Shown: positions 25,506-33,044 of the stretch, piece after piece | Layout of the letters: each line of letters opens with the position of its first letter | How positions within the stretch are numbered: the stretch's first letter is position 1 | Translations under genes and position numbers: made by a program | NCBI GenBank assembly: GCA_002428985.1 | Contig: DIYL01000053.1 | Location: forward strand, 295,700 to 359,699 | From: Anaerolineales bacterium UBA6055 | Lineage (GTDB): Bacteria > Chloroflexota > Anaerolineae > Aggregatilineales > Phototrophicaceae | Reading direction: 5' to 3' | DNA length: 64,000 nucleotides | Notes under the pieces: generated by a model | Told to the model about the DNA's origin: nothing | The model's database searches: none | What the model saw: the letters and a program-made list of their open reading frames with translations, nothing else

Positions 25506-26915
25506 GTGCAGGACGTGCACATCAGCATTTACAAAGTAATGAGGGAGGATTTTGTGCAAAGTTATGATGAGTGGCGACATCAACAACAAACAGCTTGGAC
25601 ATATTTTCAAGGGATACCAAGTTTGGATGAGGCGCAATACATTTTTGAGCAATTATGGCAAGTACCAACAGCACAGACTCATGCAAATAGTGCCAGAATA
25701 TTAACGGTATGCTTCGCAGAGCTTTTGTTTCTTGATTTATTTGCACGTTCAAAATCAGAAAAGCGAGTGATGGGTGCAATCATATGGCTAATCGATCGCA
25801 TCTACATGGGGCGAAATACTAACCTTGTCGTTCTAAGTGATACATTGAGTGACCAACCAGATTTGCAACGCGTATTTGTAAATTCAAGGAGTACTTTGTG
25901 GGTTGAAGCGGCAACAAAATTGGTCAATCCTGCATCACATTCATTTGACACGAGAAAGTCCTTTAGTAGAAGCTCAATAAGTCGGGGGCGAGATGATTTG
26001 TACGAGATTATCTCTGAAAATTTATCGAGACTCTATACAGAACGTTATACACAACAATTCATGCTACCGAGTGCAATCGAACCTGTAAGCATCCCATCAC
26101 TATATCAAAGTTCGCCTATCGTACGGAATGAAATTGATGTCTCTGCTCTCCTCAGGCAATTAACTACCAGACGCATAGTTGGCGAGAAACACCTACAAGA
26201 CTTACCTCTTGCTAATCATCAATACATACAAAGGCTGTCATCTAACTCATTAACTCTACTTGTTAGTCGAGCAATTATAATGGGTATATCAGTTGATGAG
26301 TTAAAGCGAATCATGCACCCCATTAGTGATGAAATGGATGCTAGTCTTACACAAAAATACGGAGAGATGTTGTACAAACATAGTGAATTAGCATCTGAAT
26401 ATATCTGGGGCTCGGAAACACTCTGTATTGAGATTATTGATCTGAATCTAACTAGAAAGATCGGGATTAATACAGGACACATTTCGTGTCAATTATGCAT
26501 GGTATTTAGTATCGAGATGGATGGAAGTATCGTCCCACTGATGTTCCAAATCTTTGAAGATCCATCAGACTGGACAGGTCTAGCTACACTATTTGATGCA
26601 CAATATTTGTCACCCGACACAATTATCTGTCACACACTTCGACATAAAAGGAAATCGCTACTCCGTTTTCTAGCAGATGTTAACCTTGTTCCCAATCATA
26701 TAATTTTTTGGGACCTGGACAAGCAATACTCTGATGTAAGTACCAATACAAGATTTATACTGGTCGATGGCACAATTCAAAACATACCTGCAATCAGTGA
26801 TGAGCGTTTTGAGCAAATCTTCCCGATGCAAGATCAAATCAAGAAACAGGAAAATTGGACAGAACACGAGATAAATTTGCTCAGAAAAACATGGTATGAA
26901 AAGCTCAAATCTTGA
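25506..26915 (+). CDS. Unknown 469-residue protein divergent from transposition operon 1
   Basis: No family is recognised. The N-terminal half is helical; segments include WTYFQGIPSLDEAQYIFEQL and FAELLFLDLFARSKSEKRVM. The C-terminal half (LCIEIIDLNLTRKIGINTGH, then VFSIEMDGSIVPLMFQIFED and FIFWDLDKQYSDVSTNTRF-like text) alternates strands and helices and has several acidic residues, reminiscent of an RNase H-like or nuclease fold, but no catalytic set can be assigned. It shares the RHH promoter region. An unrelated-looking 375-residue protein holds the same position in element 2, so this may be a module-specific accessory or cargo gene. Confidence 0.7.
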   Translation: MQDVHISIYKVMREDFVQSYDEWRHQQQTAWTYFQGIPSLDEAQYIFEQLWQVPTAQTHANSARILTVCFAELLFLDLFARSKSEKRVMGAIIWLIDRIYMGRNTNLVVLSDTLSDQPDLQRVFVNSRSTLWVEAATKLVNPASHSFDTRKSFSRSSISRGRDDLYEIISENLSRLYTERYTQQFMLPSAIEPVSIPSLYQSSPIVRNEIDVSALLRQLTTRRIVGEKHLQDLPLANHQYIQRLSSNSLTLLVSRAIIMGISVDELKRIMHPISDEMDASLTQKYGEMLYKHSELASEYIWGSETLCIEIIDLNLTRKIGINTGHISCQLCMVFSIEMDGSIVPLMFQIFEDPSDWTGLATLFDAQYLSPDTIICHTLRHKRKSLLRFLADVNLVPNHIIFWDLDKQYSDVSTNTRFILVDGTIQNIPAISDERFEQIFPMQDQIKKQENWTEHEINLLRKTWYEKLKS

Positions 26916-27150
26916 TTTTTACCCACTGTGACCTTTTACACAGCGTAAACACTCCGTTTACATCATGTCTCACGAGTGAAAACAGGGAATAGAGTAACTG
27001 TATTTTTTGTCTCAAGTAAAGTACACCTAAATCCGAGAAAAATCGCAGGAAAAGACTCTCATGGCGCGAAAAAGTTACTTCCTGATTCTAATCTAACCCT
27101 GTATTTTGAATTTATAGCAGAATTTGATGTAAATCGCCTCAGAGAGCAAA

Positions 27151-27852
27151 TCATACCAAATAATTCGCACCATTATCTGCAATCCATCGTTTACGTGTTC
27201 GATAGTCGGGGATAATGCGTGTCACTTGATGCCAGAACTCATCAGTGTGTTGCTCGATTTTAATGTGTGATAGCTCATGAACGATGATGTAATCCACAGC
27301 ATGGATGGGTAGCGTCATTGTTTGCCAGTGAAAATTAATATCAGCGAGCCTAGTACAAGACCCCCATCTATACCCCAACTCGCGCACTTTTACTGACTGT
27401 GGATTGAGGTTCATGCGTTGTGCATACGCAAGGACTCTACGTTCAACCCAGCGTTGCCCCGTTTGTTTGAACCACTTGGTGAATTCGTCTTCAGCATAGG
27501 CTCGTAAAGAACCTTTCAAATTGAACCAACCACCATACAGATGTAAATTAGCGTGAGAATCTTCGTCATCAACCAAACGCAATCGATAGCTACGCCCTAG
27601 ATAATAGAATATTTCACCAAATGTGTACCGTCATTGTGGACGCTCGGGGAGCATCAGTTGTTTTTCTTCCAGTTTGTGATACACCCAAAACAGAAGACTA
27701 TGCGCGATTTCCTGCATTGTCTGTTTACTACATTCTTGTGGAGCATGCAAAATCAACTCACCTGCTCGCCCGACTATAGTACCCACTGTGCAACGGGTTT
27801 CACTTTTTCGGACTTCAAACGTTAAGTTGTTTACTTTGAGTGTTTCAACCAT
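27151..27852 (-). pseudogene. M48/YgjP-like metallopeptidase with in-frame TGA
   Basis: The gene reads MVETLKVNNLTFEVRKSETR from 27852 and reaches a TGA at 27631-27633 after LMLPERPQ. The same frame continues without shift as RYTFGEIFYYLGRSYRLRLV, then a zinc-peptidase core YIIVHELSHIKIEQHTDEFW with HExxH, and ends at 27151. Without the TGA the protein would be 233 residues, normal for the YgjP/DUF45 family. This family is commonly found next to type I restriction genes, and an hsdM-like remnant lies just upstream. A nonsense mutation is the simplest reading; readthrough is possible but unsupported. Confidence 0.8.
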
Positions 27853-27868
27853 TTAGTTAAAGGTCTGT

Positions 27869-28106
27869 CTACGGGCTTTGGCAGTTTCGATGCAAAATAT
27901 CAGCGGCAGAAAAAAGATGACGCTCCAACTGTGGTAACATCAATTGAACCATGTTTAATCCGATTTGTAACGCTTTGCTATAAGAGAACATATGTTAGCT
28001 TATTCAACACAGTAAGCCACTTGTCTGTAAGGTGTTGAAATAGATCAGCACGAAATACCATTTGATGGAAATATTGTGCTAGCTTGATTCGCCTGAGTTT
28101 GGCGTG
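27869..28106 (-). pseudogene. Decayed type I restriction locus (HsdM N-terminus-like)
   Basis: On the minus strand the fragment MLPQLERHLFSAADIL, from about 27950, matches the characteristic start of HsdM proteins (LPQLERHLFxAADILRG). It stops early at 27869-27871. Just upstream, in a neighbouring frame, lies another coding-like piece (KLAQYFHQMVFRADLFQHLT, then DKWLTVLNKLTYVL) to about 28106. Stops and frame changes separate the pieces. Together with the M48 gene this looks like the debris of a type I restriction-modification operon. Confidence 0.55.
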
Positions 28107-28141
28107 GTAGACTGTTACCAAGTGGGATCAACATCCACACT

Positions 28142-28330
28142 TTATGTTTTTAAAGGCTTGCCAACGTAAACATCTCCGCCAAGATCAGCAACGAAGGCAA
28201 GCCTACCGAACACTGGTTGCCCAATGCGGCTTGTATATTCTATCAAATTTGATGCTTCATCAAACAGGATGATAGGCAATAGCAATGTATTGGGCTTCAA
28301 TAAAATATTCAATTTATCAAATTTATTGGA
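28142..28330 (-). pseudogene. 3' fragment of an unidentified gene
   Basis: A frame without start codon, ending in TAA at 28142-28144, reads LLLPIILFDEASNLIEYTSR, then GQPVFGRLAFVADLGGDVYV. Composition is protein-like but the family is not recognised. Its upstream side runs into the start of the plus-strand GIY-YIG gene, so it was probably cut by that insertion. Confidence 0.4.
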
Positions 28331-28336
28331 GTTTGT

Positions 28337-29044
28337 ATGGTTCGAGAGTTAATCAAGAAGCGTGTGCAAGGAGCAATTTCAGTACAAAAAGATGGGACAA
28401 TTAGCCTTGCACAGCCAATAATGGAACGACTGGGTTACAAAGATGGCGATACAATCGTCATTGCCATAACAGAAACTGGTCCATTATGCATTGGACTTAG
28501 AGTTGCCAAGCCTCATGAAAATGATCGTGAATACACACTTGGATACCTATACAGAAATCAAGAGCTGGAGACTATTGGTGGGAAGATCACATGTAGTGAG
28601 CTTGCTGATGAAATAAAGTCAAATATTACACTCCCTCAGCGCTTGTTGCTTCACTGTTTTCCACCTAACTGGAAATATGATGTTCTAATCCTACCTGGAG
28701 AAATTGATTGGAAGGTTCTTCAATTCAAAGAACAATTAGCCAATCAACTTCCCAACCAAGTCGGTGTGTACAGGCTAATAAGGGACGATGGGATAGTACT
28801 TTACATTGGCGAGGGTACACTCCGACAACGATTCCGAAAACATCTCCAAAACCAAGAAATGGCTTCAGAAGTTGCGACTATTCAGTATCACAAGATTGAA
28901 CCACGTCGGTCACATACGCAACGAGAAGACAGTATCACCGAGGAAACATACAAGGATGACGCTATATTCTTGCAGAAACAACTATTAGGAATTTATTTTG
29001 AAGAAAACGATGAATTGCCGAAATATAACTCACGCTGGTCTTAG
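28337..29044 (+). CDS. GIY-YIG nuclease-domain protein preceding a TniQ
   Basis: A 235-residue protein. Residues about 1-60 resemble an AbrB/SpoVT-like swapped-hairpin or small DNA-binding fold (ISVQKDGTISLAQPIMERLG, then YKDGDTIVIAI). Residues about 140-235 carry a GIY-YIG nuclease domain: VGVYRLIRDDGIVLYIGEGT, then LRQRFRKHL with the conserved arginine. A glutamate-rich C-terminal segment follows. The TTGGAG before ATG is a modest ribosome binding site. It is 18 bp upstream of a long TniQ gene and clearly in the same transcript. A nuclease paired with a TniQ is unusual and could influence target choice. Confidence 0.7.
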   Translation: MVRELIKKRVQGAISVQKDGTISLAQPIMERLGYKDGDTIVIAITETGPLCIGLRVAKPHENDREYTLGYLYRNQELETIGGKITCSELADEIKSNITLPQRLLLHCFPPNWKYDVLILPGEIDWKVLQFKEQLANQLPNQVGVYRLIRDDGIVLYIGEGTLRQRFRKHLQNQEMASEVATIQYHKIEPRRSHTQREDSITEETYKDDAIFLQKQLLGIYFEENDELPKYNSRWS

Positions 29045-29062
29045 AAGTTTACTCGATAGTGT

Positions 29063-30973
29063 GTGATTATGAATACGGATGAATTTGAAATAATCCAATC
29101 TAGGGTTGGATATTTTCCACAGTTTTTACCGGGTGAGCTAGCATATGGCACATTTACCCGATTTGCTAAACGATCTGGGTCGTTAACAGCTCAGGTTGTT
29201 TCACAGAAATTGTTTGGAAAGCCTTATATTCGATTACTTGTCGATTATCCAACAAGATTGTCGAGGCTATGTTATGTTCTACCGCCAGGGCGTAGTACAA
29301 CTCCCTTTACAATCATTGATGGTGATCACACTTTTTTCAATATACATCGGGCATTTTTACCCACAGAACGTTTAGAACAGTTACGTCAAGGAATGATTCA
29401 AGATCGGCCGCAAGGTCTAAATATTAGAACAGGAGAACTCAGTCAAGGAATTATATCCAAAACAACATTTTTCGCTTGCTGTGACTGCGCTATGCAAGAT
29501 AAAAAGAAATTTGGCACACCATTATGGCGCACCATTCACCAACTACATGGAGTGTTTGTATGCCCCGAGCATCAAATTCCTTTGCACAATACTGGAATAT
29601 CTACCTCAGATCTACGGACATACATCTGCTTAACGACTGATATGCTTAATCATGCTACGACGGATCTGTATAGACAAGAAAAAGCAGATACATTGTTAAA
29701 AATTGCACATAATTTGAACTGGTTACTCAAGAATTATAATCTAACTTATAATGCAGCCGACCTTCGTAAGCGTTATATTCGTGCGCTTAGAAGGCACGAC
29801 TTAGCAACCGGAAATGGAAGTGTGCGGATACAGCAGCTAGAGGAAAAATTTCGCACTTTCTACAATCCCTATTTTCTCGAACAACTTGGATGCGAATTAG
29901 ACGGTAAGCATAAACGCAACTGGTTGAGTCGCATTGCTCAAACTGGGCAGGTTCAACATCCTCTCAGACATGCACTTGTATTCACATCTTTGGATATTTC
30001 TGCGGAGGAATTTTTTGATACACCTTTGCAATCTCAGCCGTTCGGGAAAAGTCCATGGATATGCTTGAATTCTATTTGCCAGCATTACCACAAGCCTGTA
30101 ATCGAGAAAGTTTATCTTGGATACAGTCGCAAATCTAAGCGCAATCCACTAGGAACTTTTAGATGTACTGTCTGTGGATTCACCTATTCACGTGTTGGAC
30201 CTGATATTAGTGAGTCTGATCGTCTTCGAGGCAAAACTATCGAGTACGGTGATGTTTGGGATACTAAATTGATTGAGCTTTGGCACTCGGATAAACTACG
30301 AAAAGATATAGCTCAGATTCTCGGTGTTGGATACGACACACTCATGCGCCAAGCAAAAAGGCTACGGCTTGTTGAGCTAAACACAAGTGAGATTCAAGCG
30401 CCAGCAATTCTCTCAGATTTACCCGATGCAAAAAGAAGATGGTTGAAAATTCTCAAGGACCAACCAGAAACTTCAATGACAAGTCTGATGAGACAGTATT
30501 CAAGAATTTATTGGACATTGGCTCGATTCGATTCACAATTTCTGATCGAAAATCAGCCTAAAAGAGGTTTGCTGCAGGAAGAGTACCATGCACAAGTGGA
30601 TTGGCATGCAAGGGATATTCACTTTGTAATGCTAGTCCAGTCAACTGTTGATTGCATACTTGCCGATCAAAACCCACTACGACGTGTAACCAAAAATGCC
30701 ATAGGAATCAAGCTAGGTTTTAGAGATGGCTCATTCAGCAGAGATTTGAGACAAATGCCACAAACACATGCAGAAGTTGGCAAGTATACAGAGACGCATG
30801 AGCAGTTTGCAGTTAGGCGCATCAACAAAGTGAAACAACAGTTGATTAGCGAGAATCAAGCTGTTTCTCGGAGTGAGTTCATCAAACTAGCAGGATTGAG
30901 CAAGTCTGTACAAACCCATAAGGTTATGAATTATATCGAGATAGCATTATCATCCATAATGAGTGGAAGTTAG
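29063..30973 (+). CDS. TniQ/TnsD-like target-selection protein (long form)
   Basis: About 634-636 residues, starting at GTG 29063 or ATG 29069. The N-terminal TniQ domain has the zinc site CCDCAMQDKKKFGTPLWRTI, then HQLHGVFVCPEHQIPLH. A second zinc cluster follows near residue 335 (CLNSICQHY, then FRCTVCGFTYSRVGPD). The C-terminal part holds a helix-turn-helix (LRKDIAQILGVGYDTLMRQA) and ends with SEFIKLAGLSKSVQTHKVMN. That last segment and the helix-turn-helix closely match the 625-residue TniQ at 48802-50679, so these are paralogues from two elements. Long TniQ proteins such as TnsD bind a specific attachment site. Confidence 0.88.
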   Translation: MIMNTDEFEIIQSRVGYFPQFLPGELAYGTFTRFAKRSGSLTAQVVSQKLFGKPYIRLLVDYPTRLSRLCYVLPPGRSTTPFTIIDGDHTFFNIHRAFLPTERLEQLRQGMIQDRPQGLNIRTGELSQGIISKTTFFACCDCAMQDKKKFGTPLWRTIHQLHGVFVCPEHQIPLHNTGISTSDLRTYICLTTDMLNHATTDLYRQEKADTLLKIAHNLNWLLKNYNLTYNAADLRKRYIRALRRHDLATGNGSVRIQQLEEKFRTFYNPYFLEQLGCELDGKHKRNWLSRIAQTGQVQHPLRHALVFTSLDISAEEFFDTPLQSQPFGKSPWICLNSICQHYHKPVIEKVYLGYSRKSKRNPLGTFRCTVCGFTYSRVGPDISESDRLRGKTIEYGDVWDTKLIELWHSDKLRKDIAQILGVGYDTLMRQAKRLRLVELNTSEIQAPAILSDLPDAKRRWLKILKDQPETSMTSLMRQYSRIYWTLARFDSQFLIENQPKRGLLQEEYHAQVDWHARDIHFVMLVQSTVDCILADQNPLRRVTKNAIGIKLGFRDGSFSRDLRQMPQTHAEVGKYTETHEQFAVRRINKVKQQLISENQAVSRSEFIKLAGLSKSVQTHKVMNYIEIALSSIMSGS

Positions 30974-31040
30974 AAGATATAGGATAATCTTGTACGGAAC
31001 AGCTATGGCACAAAATGACAGAACGCCGTCAGCATATGAA

Positions 31041-31664
31041 TCATTTTGTATTATCATCTTTGTCATTTAGGGTTTCCATCACAGCATCATATCTACCCCG
31101 ATAATAGGCATTGCCTTCCCTTCTAACCGCATCGAGTATTTCTTGTTGCATCGCCTCTATCTTCTCACCAAGTTCCCTGACTCTCAACTTTAGATCATTG
31201 ATTTGCCTCTCTCTCTCTTCAAGGAGTATTTTTAGTTTCGTTGCTTCTTTATCTAGGGGACGCAATCGCTCCAGCTCCCTAGACTGATCAGCAAGTTCAT
31301 CCAGAAGCAACTGCATCTGAAACTCCTGCATGGAATATTCAGCGATTTCCAATCTTGTTTCGACATCTTCTCTAGTGATGTCAGGCAAGTTAACTGTTGC
31401 TACATCCTTATTAACAGCGTCGCGAAGAAGTTCACGAATCAATTCAAATGCCATATCCTTTCGGCGTTGTCCCGCAATAAATTTCAAGATCCGTATGTCT
31501 TCAATTTTGTAAGTCCGATTGCGACCATCTCTGCTCGACGCATATGATGAAAGAAATTGAGCAAATTCGTCACTCCAACTGCGAATGGTCTGGGGTGATT
31601 GATCAAAATACTGAGCGAGTTCAGGTGTTGTAAAATTACGATCTTCTTCAAACTGAGGATTCAT
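31041..31664 (-). CDS. MerR-like DNA-binding protein with long coiled coil
   Basis: A 207-residue protein. Residues about 8-65 are a MerR-type winged helix: TTPELAQYFDQSPQTIRSWS, then RTYKIEDIRILKFIAGQRR. A long heptad-rich helix follows (LELADQSRELERLRPLDKEA-like, then LKILLEERERQINDLKLRVR and ELGEKIEAMQQEIL), predicting a dimeric coiled coil of about 90 residues. It lies immediately inside the right-end repeat array of element 1, reading away from it. It could regulate the element or organise its end. No metal- or drug-binding residues are evident. Confidence 0.75.
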   Translation of the reverse strand: MNPQFEEDRNFTTPELAQYFDQSPQTIRSWSDEFAQFLSSYASSRDGRNRTYKIEDIRILKFIAGQRRKDMAFELIRELLRDAVNKDVATVNLPDITREDVETRLEIAEYSMQEFQMQLLLDELADQSRELERLRPLDKEATKLKILLEERERQINDLKLRVRELGEKIEAMQQEILDAVRREGNAYYRGRYDAVMETLNDKDDNTK

Positions 31665-31756
31665 TTTAGGTTTTCTGACCGGGTTGCAAAGTGTTCAGTT
31701 TTGACTATAATGAGATCAGAAGGTTGAAAAGCCTTCATCTTAACAACCTCAAATCT

Positions 31757-31888
31757 CATGGGACATTTTTATTTAACTCACATTGAGCTAAATACCCCAA
31801 AAGTGACATCCATGGGACATTTTTATTTCTCGTGGGAGAGTTTTATTGCCCATGGGACATTTTTATTTAACGTCTACATTTGTATACA
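31757..31888. repeat. Transposon-end-like direct repeat array
   Basis: CATGGGACATTTTTATTT occurs at 31757, 31811 and 31851. A degenerate copy, CGTGGGAGAGTTTTATTG, lies at 31831. The last three have exact 20-bp spacing. The array ends in CGTCTACATTTGTATACA at 31888. Read from the outside it begins TGTATACAAATGTAG, with a 5'-TGT terminus. Tandem transposase-binding sites of this length are typical of Tn7-like and IS21-like ends. The array lies in the gene-free stretch 31665-31980. Confidence 0.7.
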
Positions 31889-31980
31889 AATAATATAGAG
31901 TCCGATAAAAAATTACACTTATGCCCCGTTATGAACCTCTAGATCATAAAATAAGATCCGACAACTCATACCTATGAAGA

Positions 31981-32469
31981 CTTACAAAGTCCGATATAGT
32001 TCATTTTACAAAAGTCATTAATCGTCAGCTGGGCAGGTTTGGTTTTGCTCAAACCGCATACCTCTATATACTGCGAAGGAGTAATTCCACGAGACAAGAT
32101 GTATTTGTTTGTAATGATTCACATATGATCGTCTTATACTCAACCACTTATGAAGATATCCCTCTTTCTGAGATATTTGAGATAAATCAACAAATACAAA
32201 CGAAAGAACATAGCATTCTAATCTTACTACCTCGAGACCTTTGTTTGTTTATGATTCATTGTTGATGAGCGCTTATCTAATAATGTCGAACAAACTGAAT
32301 GAGTCGAAAATAGGAGTGGCACTTGCATACCCCGGATGGACAATTAGGATTCGATGGTGGATTTAGCATACATGAGATCAAGACAGATGCCATTTATAAA
32401 GGACTTCAATATGTTGATATTCCATCAGGGAGTCCGTCCAGTTCATCAAAGCTGCATGACATGGGTTAA
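31981..32469 (+). pseudogene. Interrupted gene fragments outside the element 1 right end
   Basis: An open frame from 31981 to TGA at 32263-32265 reads NRQLGRFGFAQTAYLYILRR, then VFVCNDSHMIVLYSTTYEDI and HSILILLPRDLCLF. It has no good start before the ATG at 32128, only about 45 codons from the stop. A second frame at 32314-32469 reads FDGGFSIHEIKTDAIYKGLQ and ends KLHDMG. Both look like pieces of a broken gene or genes. The products are not recognised. The position just outside the repeat array suggests a host gene damaged by insertion. Confidence 0.35.
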
Positions 32470-32475
32470 ATTTAA

Positions 32476-33024
32476 TCAGAAAAACCCCCAATTTGTTTTG
32501 TCTATCTCAAAGTCTTCTATGTTAGATTCTGAAAAATCAATACGTTTGTTGCGGCGGTTAGCTAGCTTTTCCCAGAGTGGTTGTAACCAGATCGTGCCAT
32601 AAGCATCATCCGGTGTCCGATGGTCTCCATCCAATATACCGATATAATCCAGAGTTGTTTGCTGGTTACCATGGTCGAGATTCTGCTGTATTACGGTTAA
32701 GTCAGTCACGATTAGATACAATTGCATAGCATAAGTACGGCGTAGGTCATGTGTTTCAATGCTTGTTCAAGTACTATCGATCGAAAGTGGATAGCGTCTT
32801 AAGCAGGTGCCAACCACTTTAACTGCAAGGCACGTGCATTTTCCCTCTTTATCCAGATAGAGATTATTTCCTTTGCGTAATCCGACAAAAGCGGGACAGC
32901 TGTCTTGCTGAATCGTGTAGTACATACTACTCTTTTCCAAGAGTTGTTTGTATTCTTTTAGACTAACTCCCTTTCTGAACCCGTAACTGTTGTTTAGGCT
33001 TCTAAAATCTAACTCACATCGCAT
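32476..33024 (-). pseudogene. Tyrosine recombinase (phage integrase family) remnant
   Basis: From 33024 a frame runs to TGA at 32767-32769 and continues in the same frame to 32476. The downstream part contains ETHDLRRTYAMQLYLIVTDL, the HxxR box of tyrosine recombinases, then IQQNLDHGNQQTTLDYIG with the second histidine and the catalytic tyrosine. The part before the TGA (DSCPAFVGLRKGNNLYLDKE) matches the segment that normally precedes the HxxR box. The first catalytic arginine and the N-terminal core-binding domain are absent. It is a truncated integrase with one in-frame stop. The acidic C-terminal tail is unusual. Confidence 0.75.
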
Positions 33025-33044
33025 TTACTTACTTATGATATTAA

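Larger units (their letters stand above)
18162..31888. mobile_element. Tn7-like element 1 (boundaries tentative)
   Basis: The segment holds a full Tn7-like core (TnsA, TnsB, TnsC, TniQ) and accessory genes. Its right edge is proposed at the end of the direct-repeat array at 31757-31888, which terminates in TGTATACA. TGTATACAA also occurs at 18162-18170, directly after the SMP-30 gene, in inverted orientation relative to the right end. The flanking tetranucleotide AATA occurs on both outer sides, but the region is AT-rich. The left end lacks the internal repeats of the right end, so the left boundary is uncertain. The gene content is secure, the exact ends are not. Confidence 0.4.

Noticed and set aside
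26976..27215. 79-residue plus-strand reading frame
   Set aside because: Its second half is antisense to the M48 gene, and no start signal or similarity is seen.
32354..32602. 82-residue plus-strand reading frame
   Set aside because: Its 3' half is antisense to the tyrosine recombinase remnant and the rest lies in the degraded flank; another frame there looks more protein-like.
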